A stretch of DNA of 64,000 bases from Alphaproteobacteria bacterium (GTDB taxonomy: Bacteria; Pseudomonadota; Alphaproteobacteria; Rhizobiales; Devosiaceae). Below the pieces are notes generated by a model, which was not told where the DNA came from, did not search any database, and was given only the letters and a program-made list of their open reading frames with translations. The DNA lies in assembly GCA_018828145.1 (NCBI GenBank), contig JAHJWO010000046.1, positions 124,001-188,000 of the forward strand, in the 5' to 3' direction. Every line of letters begins with the position of its first letter. Position 1 is the first letter of the stretch. Below, one piece after another: positions 1 through 9,793 of the stretch. Made by a program: the position numbers and the translations under genes.

Positions 1-233
1 ATGGTGTGGGCACAAAACGACGCGCTCCGAGGGGTCTCTGTAGCTGCCAGACCTATGCGAGACTTGAACCACTGCCGATGGTCATCAACCAACGTCACCG
101 CGGCAATCGGCACCCGCAGGGCCGCTGCAACGATCCGCGTGAGGCGGTCGAAGGTCTCCTCTGGTGCTGTGTCGAGAATATCGTATCGGCGGAGGACCTG
201 CAGACGCAGATCCTCGTTTGTATCGCTGGACAA
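1..233 (-). CDS. GAF-domain signalling protein, N-terminal part only
   Basis: Reading leftward, the frame encodes the typical start of a GAF domain: a YDILDTAPEETFDRLT segment, then VPIAAVTLVDDHRQWFKSRIGL and ETPRSASFCAH. This block is common at the N-terminus of GAF-GGDEF proteins and GAF histidine kinases. The output domain lies beyond the left edge, so its activity cannot be told. The TTG start at 233 is chosen because an AGGAGG sits five bases upstream; an in-frame GTG at 239 is an alternative and a TAA closes the frame further up. It follows the sugar operon on the same strand after a gap of about 160 bases and is probably a separate unit. Confidence 0.68.
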   Translation of the reverse strand, partial: MSSDTNEDLRLQVLRRYDILDTAPEETFDRLTRIVAAALRVPIAAVTLVDDHRQWFKSRIGLAATETPRSASFCAHT

Positions 234-391
234 CAGCACCTCCTCTGCATCTGATTGGATCGTAATCTGCACAGCTTAACGATTGATCGCTCGGCCACGC
301 AGATCCCACCATCCATTGGCATTTGTGATGCCTAAACAGAGTTCACCTGCCTCTCAAGGCAAGCACGGACCTGACCACGTCACTCCGAAGC

Positions 392-1405
<1,014 letters not shown>

Positions 1406-1425
1406 GGATGCAATTCCGTGTCGTC

Positions 1426-2460
1426 CTAACGGACGAACACGGCCTTTTCGGTTTCGCGTTGATCGAAGAGACGGAAGGCGGTTTCGGCCTCGTCGAGCCG
1501 GAAGGTATGGGTGGCAAGCCGTTCCAGGTCGATCTTGTGCGTGCCGATGGTCGTCAGGATGTCCTGGTATTCGTTGATGCCGAAATACCAGGAGCCGAAC
1601 ACGGTCAGCTGTTTACGGATGAGCTGGTCGCTGGGGCGGATGGTGGTCTGGGCATTTTCTCCGACAAAGGCCATGCGGCCGAGCGGGGCGAGCGCATCGA
1701 GCGCCATATTGTGCGCGACGGTGTTGCCCGAGCAATCGATGGCGCCGGTGAGGCCCTCTCCGCCCGAGAACTCCCGGATGGCCTCAACCGCCTGGGGATC
1801 GGTGGGGTCAAGCACCAGGTCGGCACCGAGCCTTTCGGCGAACTCCCTTCTTTCGGCAATCGGGTCGAGCGCCACCACCTGGCCACCCAGCGCCTTGGCC
1901 GCGAGCACTCCGCTCGACCCCATCGGCCCCAGGCCCCAGATGCCGATGCGCGACAAGCCGTTGACGCCCACCTTGCGGCAGGCGGAGAACAGCGTGCCGA
2001 AGGCATCGGTGGAGATGGCGGCGGCCACCGCAGACATGTGCTCCGGGACCTTCAACAGGTTGCGCCCCGGCACTTTGAGGAATTCGGCATTGCCGCCATC
2101 CATGGTGAAGCCGAGGCATTTCCACTTGGCGCAGAGGTGCATGTCGCCCCGCCGGCAGTGGGCGCAGACGCCGCAACCGACAGCGAGATAGACAGCGACG
2201 CGATCGCCGACGGCGAACTCGGTAACCGCCTCGCCGGTCGCCACCACGGTGCCTGCCGGTTCGTGGCCGCAGACGAAACCGCCCGTTGCCTCCCCGCCCC
2301 CGACCACGGCATTGCCATAGTAGAGGCTCAGGTCGCTGCGGCAGATGCATGAGGCATGCATCTCGACCAGCACATCGTCGGGACCGACCTCGGGTACGGG
2401 GATCGAACGGATTTCCACCTGCTTGTTGCCGGGAAGGAAGACGGCTTGCATCTGGGACAC
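1426..2460 (-). CDS. Zinc-dependent alcohol/polyol dehydrogenase (MDR family)
   Basis: A 344-residue medium-chain dehydrogenase, likely NAD(P)-dependent and cytoplasmic. Catalytic zinc ligands are visible as the Cys of SCICRSDL (around residue 39) and the GHE motif. The structural zinc site is the four-cysteine lobe [16 protein letters not shown], and the Rossmann motif is GLGPMG. It lies between the permease gene (14-base gap) and the ATPase gene of a sugar transporter operon. It therefore probably oxidises a polyol or sugar alcohol delivered by that transporter, perhaps in series with the epimerase-like protein at the operon's start. The exact substrate is unknown. Confidence 0.9.
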   Translation of the reverse strand: MSQMQAVFLPGNKQVEIRSIPVPEVGPDDVLVEMHASCICRSDLSLYYGNAVVGGGEATGGFVCGHEPAGTVVATGEAVTEFAVGDRVAVYLAVGCGVCAHCRRGDMHLCAKWKCLGFTMDGGNAEFLKVPGRNLLKVPEHMSAVAAAISTDAFGTLFSACRKVGVNGLSRIGIWGLGPMGSSGVLAAKALGGQVVALDPIAERREFAERLGADLVLDPTDPQAVEAIREFSGGEGLTGAIDCSGNTVAHNMALDALAPLGRMAFVGENAQTTIRPSDQLIRKQLTVFGSWYFGINEYQDILTTIGTHKIDLERLATHTFRLDEAETAFRLFDQRETEKAVFVR

Positions 2461-2473
2461 GGAATCTCTCCTG

Positions 2474-3292
2474 TTATTTGACGGCGCCGGCCGTGAGGCC
2501 GCGCACGAAGGATCGCTGCATGGCGAGGAACAGCACGACGAGCGGCGCGAAAGCGATCAGTCCGGCGGCAGCGATGCCGCCATAGTCGACGCCGTAGCGG
2601 CCCTGCAGGCTTGCCGCCCCCACGGTCAACGGCTTGAGGGTTTCCGTCTGGAACACCACCAGCGGCAGCAGGTATTCCTGCCAGGCGAACAGAAAGACGA
2701 TCAGTCCCAGGGACATGAGCCCGGGCTTGACCACCGGTACGACGATGGTGAGGAAAATCTTGAGCAGGCCAGCGCCATCCATGACGGCGGCTTCGACCAG
2801 TTCATCGGGCACGTCCTGCATCACCGTGCGCATCATGAAGACCGAGAACGGCATCAGCAGCGCCGCCTGGGGCAGGATAACCCCGATACGGTTGTCGATG
2901 AGCCCGGCCGCCTGCAGGTTGCCGTAGAGCGCCACGATCACCGAAGGCGCCGGCACCACGAGGCCGGCCAGGAACAGTGCGAACAAGATTTCCTTGCCCG
3001 GAAAGCGCAGCTTGGCAAAGGCAAAGCCCGCCAATGGCGCCGTCAGCAGCACCAGGATGGTGACGCTGACCGCAGTGATGACGCTGTTCATGAAGTAGGT
3101 GGCAAAGCCCGCTTCATTCCAGATCCGGCCGAAATTGGCGAAATTGATCGGCCAGCTCAGCGTCAGCGGCCCGGAAAACAGGTCGGCCTCGCTGCGGATG
3201 GCGGCCAGGAAGACGAGATAGACCGGCACCAGCGCATAGAGCACAAATACCAGGAGGATGAGGTTCTGGATGAGACGGGTTTTTTTGGTCAT
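2474..3292 (-). CDS. Carbohydrate ABC transporter permease (MalG type)
   Basis: Inner-membrane subunit of a CUT1-type sugar importer. It has about six hydrophobic segments and the EAA coupling loop (EAAVMDGAG followed by LTIVVPVVKPG) expected for contact with the ATPase. It ends in the characteristic short basic tail with VRGLTAGAVK. Its start overlaps the stop of the partner permease by four bases, so the two are probably translationally coupled. 272 residues is normal for the family. Confidence 0.93.
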   Translation of the reverse strand: MTKKTRLIQNLILLVFVLYALVPVYLVFLAAIRSEADLFSGPLTLSWPINFANFGRIWNEAGFATYFMNSVITAVSVTILVLLTAPLAGFAFAKLRFPGKEILFALFLAGLVVPAPSVIVALYGNLQAAGLIDNRIGVILPQAALLMPFSVFMMRTVMQDVPDELVEAAVMDGAGLLKIFLTIVVPVVKPGLMSLGLIVFLFAWQEYLLPLVVFQTETLKPLTVGAASLQGRYGVDYGGIAAAGLIAFAPLVVLFLAMQRSFVRGLTAGAVK

Positions 3293-4149
3293 GGCTTCCT
3301 CAGGAGTGCAAAGGCGCCGGCGCTGATGCTGAGGACGATGATGAGCAGCACCACAGAGAGGGTGGCCGCGTAGCCGAAGTCACCGACCAGGAAAAAGGTC
3401 TTGTAGATGTGGGTCGTCAGCACCTCGGTCGCATAGCCGGGGCCGCCCTGGGTCGTGACCCAGACCAGGTCGAAGAAGCGCATCGCCTCGATGGCGGCAT
3501 AGAGCCCGAGAAAGAGCGTGGAGCCGCGCAGCAGGGGCACCGTGAGGTCCCGGAATTTGCGCCACCAGCTCGCTCCGTCGATTGAGGCGGCCTCGTAGAG
3601 GGCCGGGTCGATGGACTGGATGGCGGCGAGATAGATGATCACGCAGAAGCCGAAGAAGGTCCACGCGCCCACCACATTGAGCGACAGCAGCGCGGTGTCT
3701 TCCTGCGCCAGCCAGGCGCCGCCCAGCCCGCCCAGCCCGATTGCTTCCAGCCCGAAATTGAGCAGGCCGAAGATCGGATTGTAGATCCAGCCCCAGATGA
3801 TTCCGGCGACGACCAGGGGAATGGTGCGCGGGATGAAGTAGATCGCCGCCAGCCAGCGCACCACATTGGCATTGCGCTCGGCCAGAATGGCGGCAATCAC
3901 CAGCCCGGCCAGCAGTGGAAAGGCCAACGTCAGCACCACCCAGATGGCATTGTGCCAGAGCGCTACCCAGAACACGCCGTCACCGAGCAGTCGCTGATAG
4001 TTGGCAAGGCCGATGAAATCGCCGGCAATGCCGTTGTCCCAGTCAAAAAAGCTGAAGCCGAAGACCTGCAGGATCGGCAGGCCGACGAAGAGCAGGTAAA
4101 GGGCCAGTGAAGGCGCCAGAAACAGGTAGGCGGATCGGGTGGTCAGCAT
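3289..4149 (-). CDS. Sugar ABC transporter permease (MalF/UgpA type)
   Basis: Second channel subunit of the same importer: hydrophobic N-terminal segment, about six membrane spans and the EAA loop YEAASIDGASWWRKFRDLTVP. The ATG at 4149 is preferred (protein begins MLTTRSAYLF) because GGGAG lies just upstream. A longer frame to 4197 runs into the hairpin that follows the binding-protein gene and has no better start. The gene overlaps the downstream permease by four bases. Confidence 0.92.
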   Translation of the reverse strand: MLTTRSAYLFLAPSLALYLLFVGLPILQVFGFSFFDWDNGIAGDFIGLANYQRLLGDGVFWVALWHNAIWVVLTLAFPLLAGLVIAAILAERNANVVRWLAAIYFIPRTIPLVVAGIIWGWIYNPIFGLLNFGLEAIGLGGLGGAWLAQEDTALLSLNVVGAWTFFGFCVIIYLAAIQSIDPALYEAASIDGASWWRKFRDLTVPLLRGSTLFLGLYAAIEAMRFFDLVWVTTQGGPGYATEVLTTHIYKTFFLVGDFGYAATLSVVLLIIVLSISAGAFALLRKP

Positions 4150-4175
4150 GGCGCACTCCCATTGGGGCTTGAAGC

Positions 4176-4198
4176 GGTGGGCTCCCGTGGAGCCCACC
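4176..4198 (-). terminator. Intercistronic hairpin after the binding-protein gene
   Basis: A perfect ten-base inverted repeat (GGTGGGCTCC, three-base loop, GGAGCCCACC) lies 14 bases past the stop of the binding-protein gene and just before the permease start. It has no U-run, so it more likely protects or attenuates the operon mRNA than fully terminates it. Such a hairpin would let the binding protein be made in excess over the membrane subunits. Similar hairpins follow three other binding-protein genes here. Confidence 0.6.
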
Positions 4199-4212
4199 GG
4201 CAGCGAAGGGTG

Positions 4213-5517
4213 TCAGGGCACCCAGCGCTCGCCATTGTCGATGGCGGTCTGCCAGGCCGTATCCATGGCGGCCAGGAATTCATCGACGGTGACGTCGCCA
4301 CCGATGAGCCGCTGCAGTTCGGCATAGAGCACCTGCGTCATGCTTTCGGGGAGCGTGGTATGCAGGTCGTAGAAGTTGGTATCCGGCGTCGCCAGGCCTT
4401 GGGTGTAGAACGACTTGACGATGGGCAGCGCATCCCACTGCTCGAGCTCCTCGGGGGTCGTGCCGATCGGGACGAGGAAGCCCTTCTCCACCCAGACTTC
4501 GCGGCTCGCCGGCGAGATCAGGCAGTTGATGTAGGCTGCCGCAGCATCCTTGACGTCCTGGCTGGCGTTGGCGGAGACCTGCCACTGCGAGCCTTCACCC
4601 CACATCGTGCCGGGCGCTACGCCCTCCCCGATCGGAGGCAGCATGAAGACGCCGAGGTCGAACGAGGCTCCCCGCGCCATGTCCTGCAATACCCAGGAGC
4701 CGGTGATGGTCATGGCGGCCCGGCCGGCCAGGAACAGCGCATTGGCTTCATCATAACCGATGCCGTTGAATCCGTTGGGGAAGTAGCCGTTCTCAGCCCA
4801 GGATTGGAACGTCTCGGCGGCAAGCTTGAACTGATCGTTGGCCCATGGCGTATCGCCGAACAGCACCGCCTCCTCGGCAGCCTTGCCGGCGCTCAGGCCC
4901 AGCAGCAGGCTCAGCGTATTGGTGGCCGGCCAGCGATCGCGATTGCCGAAGGCGATGGGGGTGATGCCCTTTTCCTTGAAGGCCTCCACCGCCGCCTGGA
5001 ACTCGGCATAGGTGGTGGGGACGGCGATGCCGTTCTCCTCGAACAGAGCCGGGTTGTAGTAGACCCCCATCAGATCCTGCTCCATCGGCACGCCATAGAT
5101 GGCGCCCTCGAAGCTGTTGCGACCACGGTAGAAGTCGTTGATGCCCTCCCAGCCATACTGCGTGTAGTAGTCATCGAGCGGGGCAAGGGCGCCGACCCGG
5201 GCATAGCCCGCCAGCACCGACGCGGCCGGCCAGGTATAGGCGAGGTCCGGCGTCTTGTTGGCTGAAACAGCAAGTCGATAGCTGTCGCGGATGCCGATCG
5301 AGGGCGCAATGGTGCGCAGCACCGTAGCGCCGTTGAGATCAGGCTCGCAGGTGCCGATCAGCTCGTCCATCGCGGGCCCGGCGGCGGTAATGCCCGCCAT
5401 CGCAAACTGGTCCCACTGCGTTACCACAGTCTGGGCGGATGCCGTCTGGATCGAGACGCTGGCGGCGATGCCGGCAGCAAGCAGTAACGGCAGGTGCCGC
5501 TGGGTCGAAAGTGTCAT
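4213..5517 (-). CDS. Extracellular sugar-binding protein of an ABC transporter
   Basis: Periplasmic receptor that delivers a carbohydrate to the adjacent permeases. 434 residues with a Sec signal peptide (hydrophobic stretch LPLLLAAGIAASVSIQTASA, probable cleavage after AQA/TASA near residue 28) followed by a type-1 extracellular solute-binding domain. Recognisable segments are DLAYTWPAASVLAGYA, GVPMEQDLMGVYYNPALFEENG and the ITGSWVLQDM block common to the family. Second gene of the operon, 42 bases after the TIM-barrel gene, and followed by a strong hairpin. The ligand is not evident. Confidence 0.92.
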   Translation of the reverse strand: MTLSTQRHLPLLLAAGIAASVSIQTASAQTVVTQWDQFAMAGITAAGPAMDELIGTCEPDLNGATVLRTIAPSIGIRDSYRLAVSANKTPDLAYTWPAASVLAGYARVGALAPLDDYYTQYGWEGINDFYRGRNSFEGAIYGVPMEQDLMGVYYNPALFEENGIAVPTTYAEFQAAVEAFKEKGITPIAFGNRDRWPATNTLSLLLGLSAGKAAEEAVLFGDTPWANDQFKLAAETFQSWAENGYFPNGFNGIGYDEANALFLAGRAAMTITGSWVLQDMARGASFDLGVFMLPPIGEGVAPGTMWGEGSQWQVSANASQDVKDAAAAYINCLISPASREVWVEKGFLVPIGTTPEELEQWDALPIVKSFYTQGLATPDTNFYDLHTTLPESMTQVLYAELQRLIGGDVTVDEFLAAMDTAWQTAIDNGERWVP

Positions 5518-5559
5518 AGTTTCCTCCTTCTATGAACGGGAATTGGGTAGCGTGCCGTT

Positions 5560-6387
5560 TCAGGCCAGCAGTGAGCGGATGTAGTCGTGAGCGCGTCGGG
5601 CCAGGTCGTCAGGCTCGACGTTGCGGCGATTGAAGCCGATCTCCATCGTCAGGTAGCCATCGAAGCCCTCGGTCTTGAGGGCGTCGAGCAGGCTGCGGTA
5701 GTCGACCACGCCGCTGCCAGGCGGCTCGCGGTTGACGTCGGCGAGATGGATGTGGGTCAGGTCACGGCCCAGGCGATGCACGTAGTCGGTGGGCACTTCG
5801 TTGCGATAGAGCGTGTGGAAGGTGTCGAACATTGCCTTGACGTTGGGGCGGTCGACTTCCGCCAGCATGGTGATCAGGTCGTCGCAATCGTCGACCAGGT
5901 TGCTGTCGGACGCAGTCGGCTCGACGGCAACGGTGATGCCCAGCGGACGCGCGAAGTCAGCGATTTCCATCAACGCCTCGCGGCTCCAGGCCCAGGCCTG
6001 GTCGCGGCTGGTGCCGTAGACCTGCCAGCCGGCAACATAGAGCAGTGTCTTGCCGCCCCATTCAGCGCAGAGCTCGGCCACCTGCTTGTACTGATCGATG
6101 GCGCCGGCACGCTCCAGGGGATTGGCCGAGGCGACGTTGAAGCCGGGGCCGCCGCCGGGGGCGGGCAGCATGCTCGACACGGCCAGCCCGTTGTCGTCCA
6201 GCACCTGCCGGATCTCGCGGCGGCGTTCCTTGGTGAGATATTCGGGATAAGCGTGCGGACTGGCCGCGCCGATCTCGATGCCGTCATAGCCGATGCTGGC
6301 GATGCGCTTGATGACCTCTTCAAGCGGATAGGCCGGCACCCATACCGGAAAGCTCGAATAGACCCAGGTATTGAACGCCAGTTTCAA
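5560..6387 (-). CDS. Sugar phosphate isomerase/epimerase (AP-endonuclease-2-like TIM barrel)
   Basis: A 275-residue TIM-barrel protein resembling the D-tagatose/D-psicose 3-epimerase group. The four expected metal ligands can be placed: Glu156 (VEPTAS), Asp188 (MFDTFH), His214 (HIHLADVN) and Glu249 (TMEIGF). It is probably a cytoplasmic ketose epimerase or isomerase acting on the sugar imported by the operon it heads. GGAGGAGG sits right before the ATG. The exact sugar is inferred only loosely; a dehydratase activity of the IolE kind is possible. Confidence 0.86.
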   Translation of the reverse strand: MKLAFNTWVYSSFPVWVPAYPLEEVIKRIASIGYDGIEIGAASPHAYPEYLTKERRREIRQVLDDNGLAVSSMLPAPGGGPGFNVASANPLERAGAIDQYKQVAELCAEWGGKTLLYVAGWQVYGTSRDQAWAWSREALMEIADFARPLGITVAVEPTASDSNLVDDCDDLITMLAEVDRPNVKAMFDTFHTLYRNEVPTDYVHRLGRDLTHIHLADVNREPPGSGVVDYRSLLDALKTEGFDGYLTMEIGFNRRNVEPDDLARRAHDYIRSLLA

Positions 6388-6420
6388 AGGTTCCTCCTCC
6401 TTCAGGCAAAGCGGCTCCGA

Positions 6421-6443
6421 CTTGGGAATCGGGAGATTCCAAG
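6421..6443. promoter_or_regulatory. Imperfect inverted repeat upstream of the sugar operon
   Basis: CTTGGGAATC and GATTCCAAG flank a GGGA centre, pairing over nine positions with one extra G. It lies 34 to 56 bases upstream of the epimerase start, between the winged-helix/binding-protein fusion gene and the operon. This is the position expected for an operator. No T-run follows on either strand, so a terminator is less likely. Confidence 0.4.
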
Positions 6444-6567
6444 GGAGGGCGTCAGCTTTCTGCGCGCCGAAAAGTGTTTGTGTTGGTCCGTATGGCTTAG
6501 GGTACTGCGCCGGCCGGCAACACCCGAAAAGATGTCCAGAATGGATAAATTTCGCGCAGATTCGACG

Positions 6568-8337
6568 CTAGGAGAGATCGAGTTCGCGCATGACGGTTTC
6601 GGCGCGACTCTGCGCCGCCGCCAACGCGGCGGCACGGCTCTTCTGCCCGCTGAGCATGTCGTGAATTTCTTCTCCGGCAATGCCGATCAGGGCAGAAATG
6701 CCCGGTACTGGCGGACGTGGCCAGGCGCGCAGCACACCCTGGCGCGCGATGGCATCGACGATGCCGATGACCGGCGAAAGCGCCTGCACCTCGGGATCCC
6801 GGTTGACGCTGAAGCGCGGACTGGCAAGGCTGCCATTGGCCATGAACAGCTTGGCCGCGCCAGCCGATGTCAATGCCGTAAGCGCCGCCCAGGCGGGTGC
6901 TACCCTCTCCTCGGCAATGTTGCCCGGGATGGCGAGAGCGTAGCCGCCAAGCGGGGAAATCGGCCTGCCGCTCAGTCCCGTGGGCTGAGGCACATAGCCC
7001 GTCCTGCCGTAGGCCGGAGAAGCGGGGTCGCGCTCGAACAGGTTGACGAGCAAGGTGTGGGCATAGGCAAGCGCTGCATGGCCGCCTGCATAGGCACGGG
7101 CACGATCGTACCAGGTCATGGTGAGGATATTGGGCGGCGATACTGGCAGCAGTTCGGTCAGATAGTCGGCGGCGGCCTGGGCAGCTTCGCTGTCGAACAT
7201 CGGGCGCAGATGTTCTGCGGTGGTGTCCTCCGGCATGAAGCCGTCCGGCGTTCGACCAAGGTTCACGATGGGCTGGCCGTGCGCGGCCATTACGACCATG
7301 AAGGTGTGGCCCAGTGCCGTCCCCCTGCCACCATTCCAGGCGATGCCGAAACGGCCATGCTCGGGCGCATGGAGGGCCCGGGCGACCTCAAGCGTCTCGG
7401 CCGTTGTTTGCGGGGGCGTCAGGCCGGCATCCTTCAGCAGGTCCGTCCGGTAGGCGAGCAGCTCCGCCGTGCTCAGCAGCGGAATGCCATACTGACGGCT
7501 CCGGCGGCGTGTGCTCGCTACAGCGTCCGGCAGGAAGTCGGCCATGTCCATTTTCGACCCGGCGATCAGGTCATCGAGGGGGCGTAGCCGGTTCCTTCGA
7601 ACCATGTCGCCGAACCAGGGCAGGTCGCAGGCGATGAGATCGTATGCCGAGGCCAGGCGATGTCCGTTTTGGACGATTTCGTCCCGTAACCGGTCGATGG
7701 ACAAGGCCTTGGAGCGGATCGGAACGCCCAGGATCATCTCAAACTGCTGTTTGAGCGCGTTCATGGCCATGAACGTCGGGTCGGCGTGAACCAGCAGGCG
7801 CAGACCGCGTGGCAGTGCGAGCTTGCTTTCCAACACGGTCGGCGGGGCAATCACTGCCGACATGTTGTCTGCCGGCTTCCGCACCGGCTGCGCGCCACGA
7901 CCGGTCATCTGCTCGATCAGGCGGTGGGTATGGCCATTGAAAAGCTGCCACCGACGCAGCAGTTCGGAAGAGGGGTGCATGGAAAAGGAGCGGCCCGTGG
8001 TGGTGCGGGGACGCCTGACAATGAGGCCATCCTCGACCAACCCCTCGATAGCGCGGAAGGCCGTGCCGTAGCTGAGCCCGGATGCCGTTGCCAGGGACGA
8101 CATAGTGGTCAGCCGGCCGCTGACGTGATTGCGCATCAGATGGAGCACGATGCCCAGGTTCCGGGGATCGATGCTCAGGCTATCGCTGCCTTTGCCGCGC
8201 AGGGCAGCGATGAACTCGATGGTTTCCAGCATGGCGGCATTCGACGCCAACTGGATATGCGACGAATCTGCCTCATAGGGCCCTTCCGGGAGTCCTTCGG
8301 CCGTTTCAGACTTCCGGCGCTTGCGGTTTATCGCCAC
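6568..8337 (-). CDS. Winged-helix domain fused to an ABC solute-binding-protein domain, probably a cytoplasmic sensor-regulator
   Basis: Residues about 52-120 form a winged-helix DNA-binding region of the MarR/IclR kind (LGIVLHLMRNHVSGRLTTMSS, then LSYGTAFRAIEGLVEDGLIVRR). Residues about 175-570 look like a type-1 extracellular solute-binding protein (SAYDLIACDLPWFGDMVRRNRLRPLDDLI, YGIPLLSTAELLAYRTDLLKDAGL). There is no signal peptide or membrane segment, so both parts should be cytoplasmic. The GTG at 8337 (589 residues) has an AGGTG six bases upstream; an internal ATG at 8232 would still keep the helix. It lies just upstream of, and on the same strand as, the sugar operon ending at 392, which it probably controls. 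A remnant of a related gene lies upstream. Confidence 0.72.
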   Translation of the reverse strand: MAINRKRRKSETAEGLPEGPYEADSSHIQLASNAAMLETIEFIAALRGKGSDSLSIDPRNLGIVLHLMRNHVSGRLTTMSSLATASGLSYGTAFRAIEGLVEDGLIVRRPRTTTGRSFSMHPSSELLRRWQLFNGHTHRLIEQMTGRGAQPVRKPADNMSAVIAPPTVLESKLALPRGLRLLVHADPTFMAMNALKQQFEMILGVPIRSKALSIDRLRDEIVQNGHRLASAYDLIACDLPWFGDMVRRNRLRPLDDLIAGSKMDMADFLPDAVASTRRRSRQYGIPLLSTAELLAYRTDLLKDAGLTPPQTTAETLEVARALHAPEHGRFGIAWNGGRGTALGHTFMVVMAAHGQPIVNLGRTPDGFMPEDTTAEHLRPMFDSEAAQAAADYLTELLPVSPPNILTMTWYDRARAYAGGHAALAYAHTLLVNLFERDPASPAYGRTGYVPQPTGLSGRPISPLGGYALAIPGNIAEERVAPAWAALTALTSAGAAKLFMANGSLASPRFSVNRDPEVQALSPVIGIVDAIARQGVLRAWPRPPVPGISALIGIAGEEIHDMLSGQKSRAAALAAAQSRAETVMRELDLS

Positions 8338-8398
8338 GGATTGCACCTGATTTGGGCCGTGCCCCGACAGTCGGCGGTGGCCGGAGTTCAGCTTCGGT

Positions 8399-8505
8399 AC
8401 GATACGCTCGGCATCTTCAGGAAGCAGCCACCCATCTGCAAGAAGTTCGTCGGTCGGCGCACGCACCTTGGCCACGTAATTCTGCTGCGCGCCGACGACG
8501 CCGCA
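8399..8505 (-). pseudogene. Remnant of an alpha/beta-hydrolase C-terminus
   Basis: A short minus-strand stretch reads VVGAQQNYVAKVRAPTDEL then LADGWLLPEDAERIV. This resembles the C-terminal tail (YVAAVRAAAD...LLPEDA) of large alpha/beta-hydrolase-domain proteins. No start, no catalytic domain and no upstream continuation are present, so only the tail survives. It fuses by chance in frame with the binding-protein-fusion gene downstream. Identification rests on a short match and is tentative. Confidence 0.35.
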
Positions 8506-8626
8506 GAGTTTGTGAAGCTTTGGCTGTGCCAAAATCGACCTGAGATGCCCGAAGGACCAGGCGCAGGCAGTTCTTCGACAGGCGTCGCGCGCTTGAGATA
8601 GGTGGCGGTGGGGACGTCGAGGCAAG

Positions 8627-8769
8627 ACGCAGGGCTTCGACGAAGGCGATGGTCTCCAGCATGGCGGCATTCGAGGCCGAGCGGATCGGAGATGCCGCAG
8701 CGGCCCCGTAGGGACCTTCAGGCAGGTCACCGCCTTATCGGCTCTACGGGGTCGAGACGGTCTGGCCAC
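8627..8769 (-). pseudogene. Truncated, frameshifted copy of the winged-helix/binding-protein fusion gene
   Basis: From a GTG at 8769 the frame reads VARPSRPRRADKA. One base shift later it reads DLPEGPYGAAAASPIRSASNA followed by AMLETIAFVEALR. The intact gene downstream begins VAINRKRRKSETAEGLPEGPY and continues SNAAMLETIEFIAALR. The two therefore share start, spacing and most residues. After ALR the similarity stops. This is the 5' stub of a duplicated or displaced paralogue. Confidence 0.6.
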
Positions 8770-8812
8770 TGCTGGCTCACCTTTCACGGCATGATGGCCG
8801 GTCGCCCGGTCG

Positions 8813-9793
8813 TCAGGCGGGACGTGTGCCCGCCTGGCTCAGGGCCACGGCGAGGATGATGATCCCCCCACGGGCGATGAGTTGCTGGGAATATTCGAGG
8901 CCCATCAGGATCAGACCGTTGTTGATGACGCCGATCATCAGCGCGCCGATGATCGAACCGACCACCGTGCCCTTGCCGCCGAAGAGGCTGGTGCCGCCTA
9001 GCACGACGGCTGCGATCACCGACAGTTCGTCGCCTTCGCCGAGTTGGAAGCGCCCGGTCTGCAGCCGGCCGGCATAGAGCATGCCGGCGATCGCGGCGGT
9101 CACCGCGGAGATAACGATGACCCAAAGCTTGATCTGGGCGGTATTGATGCCGCTGTAGCGCGCCGCCACAACATTGCCGCCGACCGCCAGCACCTGGCGG
9201 CCGAACTTGGTGCGCCGCAACACGACATGGCCGATGACGCCGATGACCAGCATCCAGACCAGCAGGGTGGGCACCGGCCCGATATTGCCGCCGCCGAAAA
9301 TCGCCGGATAGGTGCGGTCGAGCACAGGAATGGCGGCGGTTCCCGAAATCCACATAGCCGTGCCCTTGGCGATGCCCATCATGGCCAGCGTGGTGAGAAA
9401 CGTCGGGATCATCAGTCGCGTCGACAGGAAGCCGTTGATCAGCCCGACGGTAACACCGGTCATGATACCCGCCGCGATGCCGGCGGGCAGTCCACCCCAG
9501 GCGACCGCCATTGCCGTGGTCACCGAGGCGAGACCCGCCACTGCACCAACAGACAGGTCGATCTCGCCGGACGACAGCACCAGCGTCATCGCCACCGCCA
9601 TGACGGCAATCACCGCGGTCTGCCGGGTGATATTGAGGATGTTGTTGGGGGTCAGGAAGCCCTTGTCGTGGAGCGTCAGGGCGAAGAACAGGAACACGAC
9701 GACGAAGCCGATATAGATGATGTTCTGCCGCCAGGTGCGCTTGAAATAGCCCCAGGGCGTTTCGCGACCCGCGGTTGCCATAGTTTCAGACAT
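8813..9793 (-). CDS. Sugar ABC transporter permease (RbsC/AraH type)
   Basis: Membrane subunit of a CUT2-type importer. 326 residues with about eight to ten hydrophobic segments and the family blocks LSSGEIDLSVGAVAGLASV, GINTAQIKLWVIVISAVTAAIAGMLYAGRLQTG and VLGGTSLFGGKGTVVGSIIGAL. Its start overlaps the stop of the double-domain ATPase by eight bases. Last gene of the leftward operon that begins at 14553. Beyond its stop lie only gene remnants. Confidence 0.94.
   Translation of the reverse strand: MSETMATAGRETPWGYFKRTWRQNIIYIGFVVVFLFFALTLHDKGFLTPNNILNITRQTAVIAVMAVAMTLVLSSGEIDLSVGAVAGLASVTTAMAVAWGGLPAGIAAGIMTGVTVGLINGFLSTRLMIPTFLTTLAMMGIAKGTAMWISGTAAIPVLDRTYPAIFGGGNIGPVPTLLVWMLVIGVIGHVVLRRTKFGRQVLAVGGNVVAARYSGINTAQIKLWVIVISAVTAAIAGMLYAGRLQTGRFQLGEGDELSVIAAVVLGGTSLFGGKGTVVGSIIGALMIGVINNGLILMGLEYSQQLIARGGIIILAVALSQAGTRPA

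Noticed and set aside
5587-7587. Long plus-strand open frame of about 660 codons opposite the epimerase and fusion genes
   Set aside because: It is antisense to two well-supported genes, lacks any recognisable domain, and is rich in the His/Asp/Gly/Gln patterns typical of the reverse complement of GC-rich coding DNA.
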